Shown here piece by piece: positions 7,450 to 15,629 of a stretch of DNA of 64,000 nucleotides. Source of the DNA: Ruminococcus sp. (GTDB lineage: Bacteria > Bacillota > Clostridia > Oscillospirales > Ruminococcaceae); assembly GCA_017525915.1 (NCBI GenBank), contig JAFXSC010000008.1, positions 62,001-126,000 on the forward strand, read 5' to 3'. Position numbers and translations under genes: made by a program. Below the pieces are notes generated by a model that did no database searches, was not told the DNA's origin, and saw nothing but the letters and a program-made list of their open reading frames with translations. Numbering within the stretch: position 1 is the first letter of the stretch; each line of letters opens with the position of its first letter.

Positions 7450-8213
7450 CAGAAAAGCACCTCCTCAGCCTTGAAAACGGGACCGTCCTTGCAGACGTGG
7501 GCGAAGTATTCCTCGTCGTTTCTCACGGTGCGGCAGGCACAGCCGAGACAGGCACCGATACCGCAAGCCATTCTTTCTTCAAGCGATATTTCGCAGTATA
7601 TACCGTTTCCCTTACATATCGCGGCAATGTTTTTCAGCATGGGCATAGGACCGCAGGCGTAAACAGCATCGATGCCGCCCTTTGCCGCAAGCTCCTTCAG
7701 CGGCTCGGTAACGAAACCGTGTATACCGGTCGAGCCGTCGTCCGTGCAGAGTATAGTTTCCGCGCCGGTCTTTCTGAAATCCTCCTGCAATATCACAGCG
7801 GAGGCATTGCGGAAGCCGCTTATCACAGCTGCCTTTCTGCCGTAAAACTTTGCAAGCGGGAGCATGGGGGGAGTACCGATGCCGCCGCCGATGAGCACGA
7901 CCTTTCTGAAGTTGTCATCGAGCGTGAAGCCGTGACCGAGGGGAGCGAGCATATCAATGAGGTCGCCCTCGTTGAGATTTGCGATTGCGGCAGTACCCTC
8001 GCCGCGTATCTCGAAAACTATGCGGAGAGTATCCTCACCGATGCCGCAGATAGAAATGGGTCTGCGGAGCGTGAAGCCGTTAGCTCTTATATGGACGAAC
8101 TGTCCCGGCACAGCCAACTGTGCAGCGGCCGGACAGTATATCTCAAAGCTGTAAATATCCCTGCCAATAGCTCTTTTGGAGACTATGCGGAACTTATCCT
8201 GTATATATTTCAT
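7449..8213 (-). CDS. pyrK: Dihydroorotate dehydrogenase electron-transfer subunit
   Basis: PyrK carries FAD and a [2Fe-2S] cluster and links PyrD to NAD. The 254-residue protein shows an N-terminal ferredoxin-reductase-like FAD domain (RRPISICG near residue 50), an NAD-binding region (VVLIGGGIGTPPMLPLA) and a C-terminal cysteine cluster CGIGACLGCAC with one more Cys in HVCKDGP. AGGAGGT precedes the ATG. A consensus promoter at 8247-8275 drives pyrK-pyrD; I see no PyrR-type attenuator in the short leader. Confidence 0.95.
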   Translation of the reverse strand: MKYIQDKFRIVSKRAIGRDIYSFEIYCPAAAQLAVPGQFVHIRANGFTLRRPISICGIGEDTLRIVFEIRGEGTAAIANLNEGDLIDMLAPLGHGFTLDDNFRKVVLIGGGIGTPPMLPLAKFYGRKAAVISGFRNASAVILQEDFRKTGAETILCTDDGSTGIHGFVTEPLKELAAKGGIDAVYACGPMPMLKNIAAICKGNGIYCEISLEERMACGIGACLGCACRTVRNDEEYFAHVCKDGPVFKAEEVLF

Positions 8214-8246
8214 CTGTACCTCCTGTGTGGAAACTTAGTTAAACCT

Positions 8247-8275
8247 ATTATATCATATGTCTGCATAAAAATCAA
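8247..8275 (-). promoter_or_regulatory. Promoter of pyrK-pyrD
   Basis: On the minus strand TTGATT and TATAAT are separated by 17 bp, about 35 bp upstream of the pyrK start. Confidence 0.75.
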
Positions 8276-8306
8276 GAATAACGGAGCGATTTTGACATAA
8301 AAAGCA

Positions 8307-8435
8307 AAAAATAAACGCCATTTCTCATGCAGTTCCCCGAAAATACCCTGTCAGTATATGGAGAGCCTGAACGAAAAATGGCTGTATGGTGCGGAATACA
8401 GCGGTTCTGCCCGCAATAATGCCGTTTATTTTTGA
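8307..8435. repeat. Spaced inverted repeat with inner hairpin, possible structured leader
   Basis: A 16-base arm at 8307-8322 (AAAAATAAACGCCATT) is matched by its reverse complement at 8420-8435 with a single mismatch, across 97 bases. The interior holds a seven-base-pair hairpin built from GCTGTAT and ATACAGC around 8379-8400. It lies just upstream of the leucine-rich repeat gene. It could fold as an RNA leader or be a small inserted element; no known riboswitch class is recognised. Confidence 0.45.
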
Positions 8436-8480
8436 GCTCCGGTGAGTTATCATCACAGTATGACTGTACGGGAGGTTAAT

Positions 8481-9356
8481 ATGAAAAAACTACTGATAGT
8501 ATCATTTATCGCTGCGCTGATATGTTTTCTGAATCCTGCGGAGGCAAGCTGTGCGGAGTGCGGCAGCATTACATATACCGTCATAGACGGCGAGGTGACG
8601 GTCACAGGCTATACCGGCGCACCGGAGATAATCGAGATACCGCAGTTCATAGAGGGAATACCCGTTACCTCGGTGAGGGACAACGCCTTTTACTGCTGCA
8701 CCTCTCTTCGCAAGATGATACTGCCGGACACCGTTCGGAACATGGGACACCACTGCTTCTACGGCTGTACGGGACTTGAGGAGATAACCCTGCCTGCACG
8801 GCTCAGTGAGCTTGGCATGGGCTGCTTTGAGGGCTGTGCGATGCTGAAAAAGGTGCAGCTCCCCGATACACTGACCGTCATTCCGGATTCGTGCTTCCGG
8901 AGGTGCAGCTCGCTCACGACCGTGATAATACCTCAGAACGTCACGGATATCGAGAAATTCTGCTTCTGCGCCTGCACCTCGCTTTACTACGTCTCGTTCG
9001 GGGGAAGGCTGAAAACTGTCGGTACAGGCGCATTCTACCAGTGTACCGTCCTCGATACGGTGTATATTCCGCCGTCGGTGACTGATATCGGCGCTGAAGC
9101 GCTTGGTTATACTACCGGCGGAAAGAGTACCGGCATGACTGTCATCGGGGAAAGAGGCTCAGCTGCCGAAGAATACGCAAAGGATAACGGTGCAGTGTTC
9201 TCGGCATCTCCGGAGACAGTTCAGGCATTTGACCCTGCTGCCTCTGAAAATGCACCGGTGAAGCTCCCTCCGGTACTTGCAGCCGTCGGCGGACTGCTGT
9301 TTCTGCTGACGGGACTTATCGCTCTGAAGCAAACGCTTTCCGGCAGGAAGAGATGA
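8481..9356 (+). CDS. BspA-type leucine-rich repeat surface protein
   Basis: The 291-residue product starts with a signal peptide (MKKLLIVSFIAALICFL), followed by about six repeats of the LRR_5/BspA kind. Each repeat has the pattern (aromatic or Cys) ... CTSL..(hydrophobic) LPD. A C-terminal hydrophobic span near residues 262-283 followed by SGRKR would anchor it in the membrane. The repeats are unusually Cys-rich (FYCCTSL, CFYGCTGL, CFRRCSSL). GGGAGG lies six bases before the ATG at 8481; an in-frame ATG at 8442 has no such site. BspA proteins usually mediate binding to host or matrix proteins; the ligand here is unknown. The stop codon abuts the convergent polymerase gene with no spacer. Confidence 0.88.
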   Translation: MKKLLIVSFIAALICFLNPAEASCAECGSITYTVIDGEVTVTGYTGAPEIIEIPQFIEGIPVTSVRDNAFYCCTSLRKMILPDTVRNMGHHCFYGCTGLEEITLPARLSELGMGCFEGCAMLKKVQLPDTLTVIPDSCFRRCSSLTTVIIPQNVTDIEKFCFCACTSLYYVSFGGRLKTVGTGAFYQCTVLDTVYIPPSVTDIGAEALGYTTGGKSTGMTVIGERGSAAEEYAKDNGAVFSASPETVQAFDPAASENAPVKLPPVLAAVGGLLFLLTGLIALKQTLSGRKR

Positions 9357-10592
9357 TCATGCCCGCATACCTACCGGGTGGGCGTCGCCGATCTCCTTCG
9401 GGTCGAACATACCGAGGCGGACGTCCTGCATGAGCAGACCGCGGAACACCGAACCGTAGCCGTATCTTTTCCTTATGCCGTCAACTGCCTTGTTGAGACT
9501 GTCGCGGCGCTCGCTGCGGAAGACCTCACCGCAAAGGTCGAGCTGGATATCCTCGCTGAAAGGTTCAAGGTCAGAAGCACAGACCGTTAAGCTCCTGATA
9601 TCGGTATTCCCGGAGTATTCCTTCCGGAAAAGCCCGAGAGCCTCTTCGGCAATGCGTGAGCTGTCGGAAAGCGGAAAAGCCGTGCGTATCTGGCGGCAGA
9701 CGTGGTTGAGCTCCCGGTCCCTGATGTTTATGGAGACAGTGCGGCAGCAGAGCCCGTGACGGCGCAGCTGGGCGGCGATATTCTCGCTCAGTGCATATAT
9801 GAGTATCCGGACGTCGTTTTCGCATTGGAGGTCGCGGTAGGGGGTATAGCCGCTGCTCACGGACTTCGGGGGTATCCTTTCGTCAAAGCGCATTACTCTT
9901 GAATCGTCGAGACCGTTTGCAAATTTCCATAGCATGGGACCGCTTTTTCCGAGCCATGAGCGCAGAGCGGCAGGTGAGACCTCCGCGAGCTCACCTATTG
10001 TGTATATCCCGTGGGAGTGCAGACAGCCCAGGGTGCGTCTGCCGACGCCGAGCATATCCTCTGCCGGAAGTCCCCATATCTTCTCACGGAAATTCTCCTC
10101 AGTAATGAACGTAACGGCGTCCGGCTTCTTTAGATCGGAGCCGAGCTTTGCGAATATCTTGTTGAAGCTCACGCCTACCGAAACGGTCAGACCGTACTCG
10201 TTCTTTACGCGCTCGCGTATCTCATTTGCGATGACGGCAGCACTTTTGCGGTTGCCGGTGACATCGAGCCAGCATTCGTCGATGCCGAAGCTTTCGAGGA
10301 GGTCGGTGTACTCGAAGCATATCCCCTTAAAGAGCTTTGAGAACTTGTTATAGCGGTCGAAATGCGGCGGAACGGTAATGAGCCCGGGACATTTCTGCTG
10401 AGCCTGCCAGATAGCCTCGCCGGTCTTCACGCCGGCTTTTTTTGCAAGCTCGTTCTTGGCGAGGATAATGCCGTGCCGGTCCTCCTTGCTGCCGGCTACG
10501 GCGCAGGGGACGCTTCCGAGCGAAGGGTCATAGACGCATTCAACGGAAGCGAAGAAGTTGTTGCAGTCAACGTGGAGGATGCTTCGATTCAT
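9357..10592 (-). CDS. Y-family DNA polymerase (DinB/UmuC-like)
   Basis: A translesion polymerase of 411 residues. The N-terminal palm motif HVDCNNFFASVE carries the first metal Asp and the steric-gate-region Phe, and FGIDECWLDV holds the second acidic pair in place of the commoner SIDExFLD. A helix-hairpin-helix thumb (LPAEDMLGVGRRTLGCLHSHG, first 20 residues quoted in part) and a C-terminal little-finger domain follow. The variant motif and length resemble the UvrX/YqjW branch rather than classical Pol IV. GAGGTGAT precedes the ATG. The promoter at 10643-10671 is a perfect vegetative consensus; no LexA box was recognised. Confidence 0.9.
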   Translation of the reverse strand: MNRSILHVDCNNFFASVECVYDPSLGSVPCAVAGSKEDRHGIILAKNELAKKAGVKTGEAIWQAQQKCPGLITVPPHFDRYNKFSKLFKGICFEYTDLLESFGIDECWLDVTGNRKSAAVIANEIRERVKNEYGLTVSVGVSFNKIFAKLGSDLKKPDAVTFITEENFREKIWGLPAEDMLGVGRRTLGCLHSHGIYTIGELAEVSPAALRSWLGKSGPMLWKFANGLDDSRVMRFDERIPPKSVSSGYTPYRDLQCENDVRILIYALSENIAAQLRRHGLCCRTVSINIRDRELNHVCRQIRTAFPLSDSSRIAEEALGLFRKEYSGNTDIRSLTVCASDLEPFSEDIQLDLCGEVFRSERRDSLNKAVDGIRKRYGYGSVFRGLLMQDVRLGMFDPKEIGDAHPVGMRA

Positions 10593-10642
10593 AATATCAC
10601 CTCATTCTGCGAATTTATGTTCCGAACGCTTGTTCTATGGAT

Positions 10643-10671
10643 ATTATAACACATATGTTCTTATTTGTCAA
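10643..10671 (-). promoter_or_regulatory. Consensus promoter of the Y-family polymerase gene
   Basis: On the minus strand TTGACA and TATAAT are separated by exactly 17 bp, about 50 bp before the start codon. Confidence 0.85.
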
Positions 10672-10695
10672 GCGTAAATTTATGGCAGTCCGCTC

Positions 10696-10724
10696 TTGAT
10701 TGGACAGCCTTTTTGTGGTATAAT
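10696..10724 (+). promoter_or_regulatory. Promoter of the acetyltransferase/ABC-F unit
   Basis: TTGATT at 10696-10701 and TATAAT at 10719-10724 have a 17-bp spacer, 38 bp upstream of the ATG at 10762. It is divergent from the polymerase promoter. Confidence 0.8.
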
Positions 10725-10761
10725 TAGATTTATACTGCTGATAACAGGAGGAATTGCGGAT

Positions 10762-11214
10762 ATGAACGGAAAAGATGTCTTTACCGTGCTTGACGATACA
10801 TACCTTCCTCAGATGGCTGAGCTTTACCGGAGTGCCTTTGCAGGCGGACCGTGGAACGATGACTGGAGCGACGAAGCACAGCTCACGGAATACATGAAGG
10901 AGATATCCCACTCCTGCAATGCCCTGAATTTCGGGCTCATCAGGGACGGCAGGCTCATAGCGCTTTCAGTCGGCATGATACGTCACTGGTGGGAGGGCAC
11001 GAACTACAATATCGAGGAGCTGTGCGTCTCACCGGATATGCAGGGCACCGGCATAGGTACAGCCTTCATGGGAATGATATCCGCCGAGGTAAAAAAACGC
11101 GGACTGGCAGGGATATTCCTCCAGACCGACAATGACAAGCCTGCTTACGGCTTCTATCTGAAAAACGGCTTCAATGAGCTGGAAAGTCATGTGAGCCTTT
11201 ACAAGAAAGTATAA
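10762..11214 (+). CDS. GNAT family N-acetyltransferase
   Basis: The 150-residue product has the GNAT fold, transferring an acetyl group from acetyl-CoA to an amine. The acetyl-CoA-binding motif A is seen as LCVSPDMQGTGIGTAFMGMI near residues 88-107, and motif B as KPAYGFYLKNGF near the C-terminus. AGGAGGA is positioned before the ATG at 10762; upstream in-frame codons overlap the promoter. It is 13 bases from the ABC-F gene and shares its promoter. Pairing with an ABC-F protein raises the possibility of a stress or antibiotic-related role, but the substrate cannot be told from sequence. Confidence 0.88.
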   Translation: MNGKDVFTVLDDTYLPQMAELYRSAFAGGPWNDDWSDEAQLTEYMKEISHSCNALNFGLIRDGRLIALSVGMIRHWWEGTNYNIEELCVSPDMQGTGIGTAFMGMISAEVKKRGLAGIFLQTDNDKPAYGFYLKNGFNELESHVSLYKKV

Positions 11215-11227
11215 AAAGGAAGATAAT

Positions 11228-13153
11228 ATGCTGGCAAGCCTTACAAATATAAACAAATTCTATAACGGCGCACAGGTGCTCGATAATGTCTCGCTGACCA
11301 TAGACGAGACCGACAAGATAGGACTTGTGGGAAGGAACGGCTGCGGAAAATCCACCCTGCTGAAAATACTCACAGGCTCGGTCGAGCCCGACCGCTTCAC
11401 CGAGAAGGACGGTATAGTCTCATTTGCCGCAAAGACAACTGTCGGCTACCTCGAACAGATGGGCGGACTTGATTCCGGGAGCACCGTCATTGACGAGATG
11501 CGGAAGGTGTTTGAGCCTATGCGCCGTGCTATCGAGCGTCTCCGCGAGATAGAGAAAGAGATAGAGAAGGGCGACAGTTCCGCAGCGGACGAGTACCAGC
11601 AGCTCTCCTCGTGGGTCGAGGCCAACGACGGCTACAATACCGATGTGAAGATACGCATGATACTCAACGGCATGGGCTTTACCGAAAAGGAACTCAGCCG
11701 CACTGTCTCCGGTTTCAGCGGCGGAGAAAAGACACGTCTCTGCATATCGAAGCTGCTCCTCGAGGAGCCCAATCTGCTCATTCTCGATGAGCCGACCAAC
11801 CACCTTGACTTCAAGACGATAATGTGGCTCGAGGACTACCTCCGCACCTACCGCGGAGCCGTCCTGATAGTATCGCACGACCGCTACTTCCTTGACCGCC
11901 TCTGCACTTCCATTTGCGAGATAGAGCACGGACACCTTACGCGCTACCGAGGCAATTATTCAGCCTTCGTCCGTCAGCGTGAGGAGAACGATGCACGCCG
12001 CGAGAAGGAATACGAGCTCCAGCAGAAGCAGATAGCGAAAATGGAGGACTATGTTGCGCGCAACCTCGTCCGTGCCTCTACGACAAAAATGGCTCAGAGC
12101 CGCCGGAAACAGCTCGAAAAGATAGAGCGTGTGGAGCGTCCGGTACACGATACACGCTCGGCAAAGATAAGCTTTACATACGCCGTTGAACCGCCGCTCG
12201 ATGTGCTGAAGGTCAGGGATATCGACATCTCTGTCGGCGAGGGAACGAAGCGAAAGACCCTCATGGAGAACGTCAGCTTTGAGGTGCGCCGCGGTGAAAA
12301 GATAGGCATTATCGGCGACAACGGCATAGGCAAGTCCACCCTTCTCCGCATTATTCAGGAGCAGCTTCCCCACAAGGGCACTGTCCGCTGGAACACCAAC
12401 GTCAAGATATCCTACTTCGAGCAGGAGAGCACTCAGCTCAACCGCGAGCTGACCGTTATGGAGGAGCTTCACAGCCGCTATCCTTCACTGTCAGACCTTG
12501 AAGTCCGCAGCCTTCTTGCACAGGTGCGGCTTGTCGGCGAAAACGTGTTCAAGGAGACCGGAGTTATAAGCGGCGGCGAGCGTGCGAAGCTCTGCTTTGC
12601 GATAATGATGCAGGAGCACGGCAACGTTCTCATTCTCGACGAGCCTACCAACCACCTTGACCTTTCCTCGAAGGAGGCTATCGAGGAGGCACTTGCGGAG
12701 TACACAGGCACAGTGATATTCGTTTCCCACGACCGCTATCTTCTCAGCAAAATTGCCGACCGCCTGATAGAGCTTACCGCGGACGGCTGCCGTCTTCATA
12801 ACTGCGGATTTGAGAAGTACCTTGACGTACTGAGGGAGGAACAGGCAGCGGAAAAGCGTGCCGCAGACGCCGAGAAGCAGCAGGCTGCCTATGAAGCGGC
12901 AAAGGAGAAGAATGTAAAGACCTACCGCAGCAAGCAGCAGCGCAGTGCCGATGCCGCACGAAAGAACGAGATGCGCCGTCTTGAAAAGGAAATGGACGAA
13001 ATGCAGGCGCAGATAGACGCGCTGACAGAGGAGATAAGCCGCGAGGAGGTTTACAGCGACCATGTCCTCATGGCTGAAAAGTGTACCGAGATAGACCGTC
13101 TGAAACAGAAGATAGACGAAGACCTCGAGCTTCTCATTGAACTTGAAGAATAA
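11228..13153 (+). CDS. ABC-F family ATP-binding protein
   Basis: A soluble 641-residue tandem ATPase of the ABC-F class, proteins that act on the ribosome in translation regulation or antibiotic protection rather than in transport. Two nucleotide-binding domains are evident: Walker A GRNGCGKST near residue 39 and GDNGIGKST near residue 363, with signatures SGGEKTRL and SGGERAKLC and Walker B LLILDEPTNHLD and VLILDEPTNHLD. The linker between them (residues about 255-310) is basic, and the C-terminus (about 535-641) is a charged coiled coil. No membrane segment is present. AAGGA precedes the ATG. Whether it is a housekeeping factor (Uup/YdiF-like) or a resistance protein is not decidable here. 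Confidence 0.94.
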   Translation: MLASLTNINKFYNGAQVLDNVSLTIDETDKIGLVGRNGCGKSTLLKILTGSVEPDRFTEKDGIVSFAAKTTVGYLEQMGGLDSGSTVIDEMRKVFEPMRRAIERLREIEKEIEKGDSSAADEYQQLSSWVEANDGYNTDVKIRMILNGMGFTEKELSRTVSGFSGGEKTRLCISKLLLEEPNLLILDEPTNHLDFKTIMWLEDYLRTYRGAVLIVSHDRYFLDRLCTSICEIEHGHLTRYRGNYSAFVRQREENDARREKEYELQQKQIAKMEDYVARNLVRASTTKMAQSRRKQLEKIERVERPVHDTRSAKISFTYAVEPPLDVLKVRDIDISVGEGTKRKTLMENVSFEVRRGEKIGIIGDNGIGKSTLLRIIQEQLPHKGTVRWNTNVKISYFEQESTQLNRELTVMEELHSRYPSLSDLEVRSLLAQVRLVGENVFKETGVISGGERAKLCFAIMMQEHGNVLILDEPTNHLDLSSKEAIEEALAEYTGTVIFVSHDRYLLSKIADRLIELTADGCRLHNCGFEKYLDVLREEQAAEKRAADAEKQQAAYEAAKEKNVKTYRSKQQRSADAARKNEMRRLEKEMDEMQAQIDALTEEISREEVYSDHVLMAEKCTEIDRLKQKIDEDLELLIELEE

Positions 13154-13156
13154 CAA

Positions 13157-13190
13157 AAGGCAGACCATTAAGGTCTGCCTTCATTTTTTA
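13157..13190. terminator. Bidirectional rho-independent terminator
   Basis: A ten-base-pair stem, AAGGCAGACC with GGTCTGCCTT, is followed by ATTTTTTA on the plus strand and TTTTGTTATT on the minus strand. It serves the ABC-F gene and the convergent anti-sigma gene. Confidence 0.9.
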
Positions 13191-14798
13191 TCAGCAAAGG
13201 GTGTTGTTGGGGAAGATATCATCCTCGGAGGTGTAGCCGTTGAAGTGTACTATCCTCCATACGCCTGTGTCCTCGCGTGTAACGTAGTAGCCGAATGCCT
13301 TGTCTGAGTTGATGTCGCAGTGTGCACTTTCAGACTTAGCGGTCTCTTCGTCAACAGTTACAACGAACTCATTCGGGGATGTCACGATGACCTTGCTTAT
13401 AACAGGATCGTGCTTCATTGTCGGAGCGTCGCTTGCTACGGCATTGGAGCTTATATAGATATTGCCGTTATAGTTTATGAACCTCGTGAGCTCATAGGTC
13501 GAGGGAGTTCCTTCGATCTGGTCGAAGTTGAATACTGTGCCCTCGGGGTAATTGAAGGTATCATTGTATATTTCTCCGAGACCGGCGCTGTACTGTGTGT
13601 TGTACTTGGACATGAGCTTGTTCATAGCCTCTGCTGTTGAAGCAGCCGGGTCAGTTACACGGTAGTATACAAAATCAATGAGAACATGATCCTGACCAAG
13701 TTCTTTGGCTCTTTCGGGAGTGAAGGTCTGCGTTCTGAAAACGAGCTTGTCGTTCTCATCGTGCTGTATATCGTTGAGCGAGCACCTGATGAAATTGAAG
13801 GTATTAGAGTATCCGGAGAGAAGCTGCTCTGCGGCGGCTCTTGCCTCGTCCTCAGAGGGAGTACCGGAATAGTAGCTGCCCTGTACCCATTCGCCTATGC
13901 GCCAGTCGCTTACCTCCTCGTCATAGACAACGTGGAGTATCTTTGTCCTTTCTTCATCGCCGGACATATACTTCCAGACAACGTTGAAGCTGTCCGCTGT
14001 GATATCTGTTGCCTGTACGCCAACGGTGCTGTCATAGAATACAGGGGAATACTGTGCCATCATGTGGAGCTTTCCGTTTATCATGACGAACGGTCTGAAT
14101 TCTTCGGACGATTTCACGCTGCCGTTAACGGCATAGCTAAGGTCGTTGTAGCAGTAGTAGCTCATGTACTTGTCTGTCTCAGCAACGGTGAAGGTCTTTC
14201 TCATGAGAGCATAGATATCCTCATAGCCCTTTATCTCCGTGTCAGTTACCTCATAGTACCGTGCAGACATATAATTCTGGAGCACATCGGTATTGTATTC
14301 GAGCACCAGCTCATCGGGAGAGTGCTGGATGACATCGCTGCATTTTACCAGCTTCAGGAGGTGAACATATTCCTCAGTCAGGCGGGAGGCAACGGCATTG
14401 TAGTCGGTCCCGGGTCTTACTGCGGCAGCCGAAGTCGTTTCAGCAGCGGTCGTATCTGTTCCGTCAGTGGTGAGCTCAGTCGCGGCAGCCGGGAGCTTAT
14501 CCGGGGAAGTATTCTTCATGCGCTTCGAGAGCATAACTCCGCCGCCGATACCTCCGGCAACGAGTACGAATGCGGCAGCCATAGCGGCAAACCTGTGCCA
14601 TGCGGGTCTCTTGTAGTGCTCGACACCGCTTACAACTGCGGCATCTCCGATTCTTGCATCGCTTATATTGAACTTTCTTTCACTCATAGCAAACAGCCTT
14701 TCTTTTTCTTCGTCAGTAAGAACTGGGTATTCCTTCGAGATCTTATCTATCATATCATCACCGGCATTATCAAAAATATCGAATTCGTTGGTTTTCAT
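13191..14798 (-). CDS. Membrane anti-sigma-like protein with two extracytoplasmic modules
   Basis: The 535-residue product has a cytoplasmic N-terminus of about 68 residues, one membrane segment (about 69-91), a Thr/Ala-rich linker, and a large outside region. The outside region is an internal duplication. Module 1 (about 137-305) and module 2 (about 321-530) each contain a conserved VKCSDVIQH or IRCSLNDIQH block with one Cys, a NGK/NGN strand and a closing DWRIGEW or VWRIVHF. It begins 14 bases after the ECF sigma gene, with GGGAGGT before its ATG, so it probably holds that sigma factor at the membrane until a signal arrives (inference from position and topology). No known anti-sigma domain name is claimed. 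Confidence 0.78.
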   Translation of the reverse strand: MKTNEFDIFDNAGDDMIDKISKEYPVLTDEEKERLFAMSERKFNISDARIGDAAVVSGVEHYKRPAWHRFAAMAAAFVLVAGGIGGGVMLSKRMKNTSPDKLPAAATELTTDGTDTTAAETTSAAAVRPGTDYNAVASRLTEEYVHLLKLVKCSDVIQHSPDELVLEYNTDVLQNYMSARYYEVTDTEIKGYEDIYALMRKTFTVAETDKYMSYYCYNDLSYAVNGSVKSSEEFRPFVMINGKLHMMAQYSPVFYDSTVGVQATDITADSFNVVWKYMSGDEERTKILHVVYDEEVSDWRIGEWVQGSYYSGTPSEDEARAAAEQLLSGYSNTFNFIRCSLNDIQHDENDKLVFRTQTFTPERAKELGQDHVLIDFVYYRVTDPAASTAEAMNKLMSKYNTQYSAGLGEIYNDTFNYPEGTVFNFDQIEGTPSTYELTRFINYNGNIYISSNAVASDAPTMKHDPVISKVIVTSPNEFVVTVDEETAKSESAHCDINSDKAFGYYVTREDTGVWRIVHFNGYTSEDDIFPNNTLC

Positions 14799-14812
14799 AG
14801 AACATACCTCCC

Positions 14813-15379
14813 TTATAGACTGATACCAGCTTCAACGAGCATATCGCGGAGTCTGGTTCGCGCACGGCTGCTGCGTTTCTGTACGTTCATTGCTGTCATG
14901 GAGACCGAAGAAGCGATCTCCTTTGCTGTCCTGTGATAGAAGAACTGCTGCATTATTATGGTGGAGTCAGGTTCACCGAGCTCGCTTATCTTGCGGAGAA
15001 TAATGCTCCGGGTATCCTTTTTCTCGGCATCTCTGTCTATCGCCACACCTGATGGAAGCTCGCGGAAGTCCTCATCATCGATAGAGACAGTCCTTCCATA
15101 GCCCTTTGCGAGCCTTCTGTAAGCGTCGATCGAGCGGCGCTTGGCGATAGTGGAGATCATCGGCTTGAAGCCGGAGCCGTTTTCGGGATTGTCCCTGAAA
15201 TAGCGGAAGACCTCGGCGAAGATATCGCTGACACATTCTTCGATGTCCTCGCGGCTGCCGCAGCTTCCGAGCTTATTGGCAGCAACAGCGTAGACGTAGT
15301 TGCAGTATCCGTCAAACAGTGCGCGGCGCCCGAGTTCGGGCTTTTCACGCAGCAATGTACTTATTTCGGTATCAGTCAT
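14813..15379 (-). CDS. ECF-type RNA polymerase sigma factor
   Basis: The 188-residue protein has a region 2 helix set (LGRRALFDGYCNYVYAVA, DIEECVSDIFAEVFRYF, STIAKRRSIDAYRRL) and a region 4 helix-turn-helix (FFYHRTAKEIASSVSMTAMNVQKR). It lacks regions 1 and 3, as ECF factors do. I start at the ATG at 15379 with GGGGTG eight bases upstream; the in-frame GTG at 15388 is too near that site. The following gene is a membrane protein of anti-sigma architecture, and the two probably form one signalling unit. The promoters it controls are unknown; a candidate self-recognised site is described at 15471-15498. Confidence 0.88.
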   Translation of the reverse strand: MTDTEISTLLREKPELGRRALFDGYCNYVYAVAANKLGSCGSREDIEECVSDIFAEVFRYFRDNPENGSGFKPMISTIAKRRSIDAYRRLAKGYGRTVSIDDEDFRELPSGVAIDRDAEKKDTRSIILRKISELGEPDSTIIMQQFFYHRTAKEIASSVSMTAMNVQKRSSRARTRLRDMLVEAGISL

Positions 15380-15537
15380 AAGTATCACCCCAGTAAGATT
15401 CTATCTTTGAGCCGGCGCCGGACCGGTCTGTCTGCATCGCTTTGCTTTGCGTTATCAGCGCCTTCACTACATACAATCGCTGACCCTTTACAGTTTCAGA
15501 CAACTTTCCGGAAATATTTTTTTCAGCGAAAGAAACA

Positions 15538-15556
15538 GCGCACAATGTGCGCCTTT
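15538..15556 (-). terminator. Possible weak terminator downstream of pflA
   Basis: A near-perfect palindrome (GCGCACAATGTGCGC) is followed on the minus strand by TGTTTCTTT. The very small loop and interrupted T tract make it weak. Confidence 0.3.
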
Positions 15557-15629
15557 ATAATTCATAATGTGTAATACGGAATTGTTGTATCGCCTGACGG
15601 CGATGATATTTCGGTCTGTCCCTCACTAA
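15555..15629. repeat. Dispersed intergenic repeat, copy C (inverted)
   Basis: Read on the minus strand this gap contains GGGACAGACC, TATCATCGCCG, GGCGATACAACAA and a right arm ATTACACATTATGAATTATA. The same words occur at 61728-61857 in the opposite direction. Confidence 0.65.

Noticed and set aside
13686..14936. Open frame of 416 residues on the plus strand across the anti-sigma gene
   Set aside because: It is antisense to a well-supported gene with a good start signal and membrane segment, and it crosses into the sigma gene.
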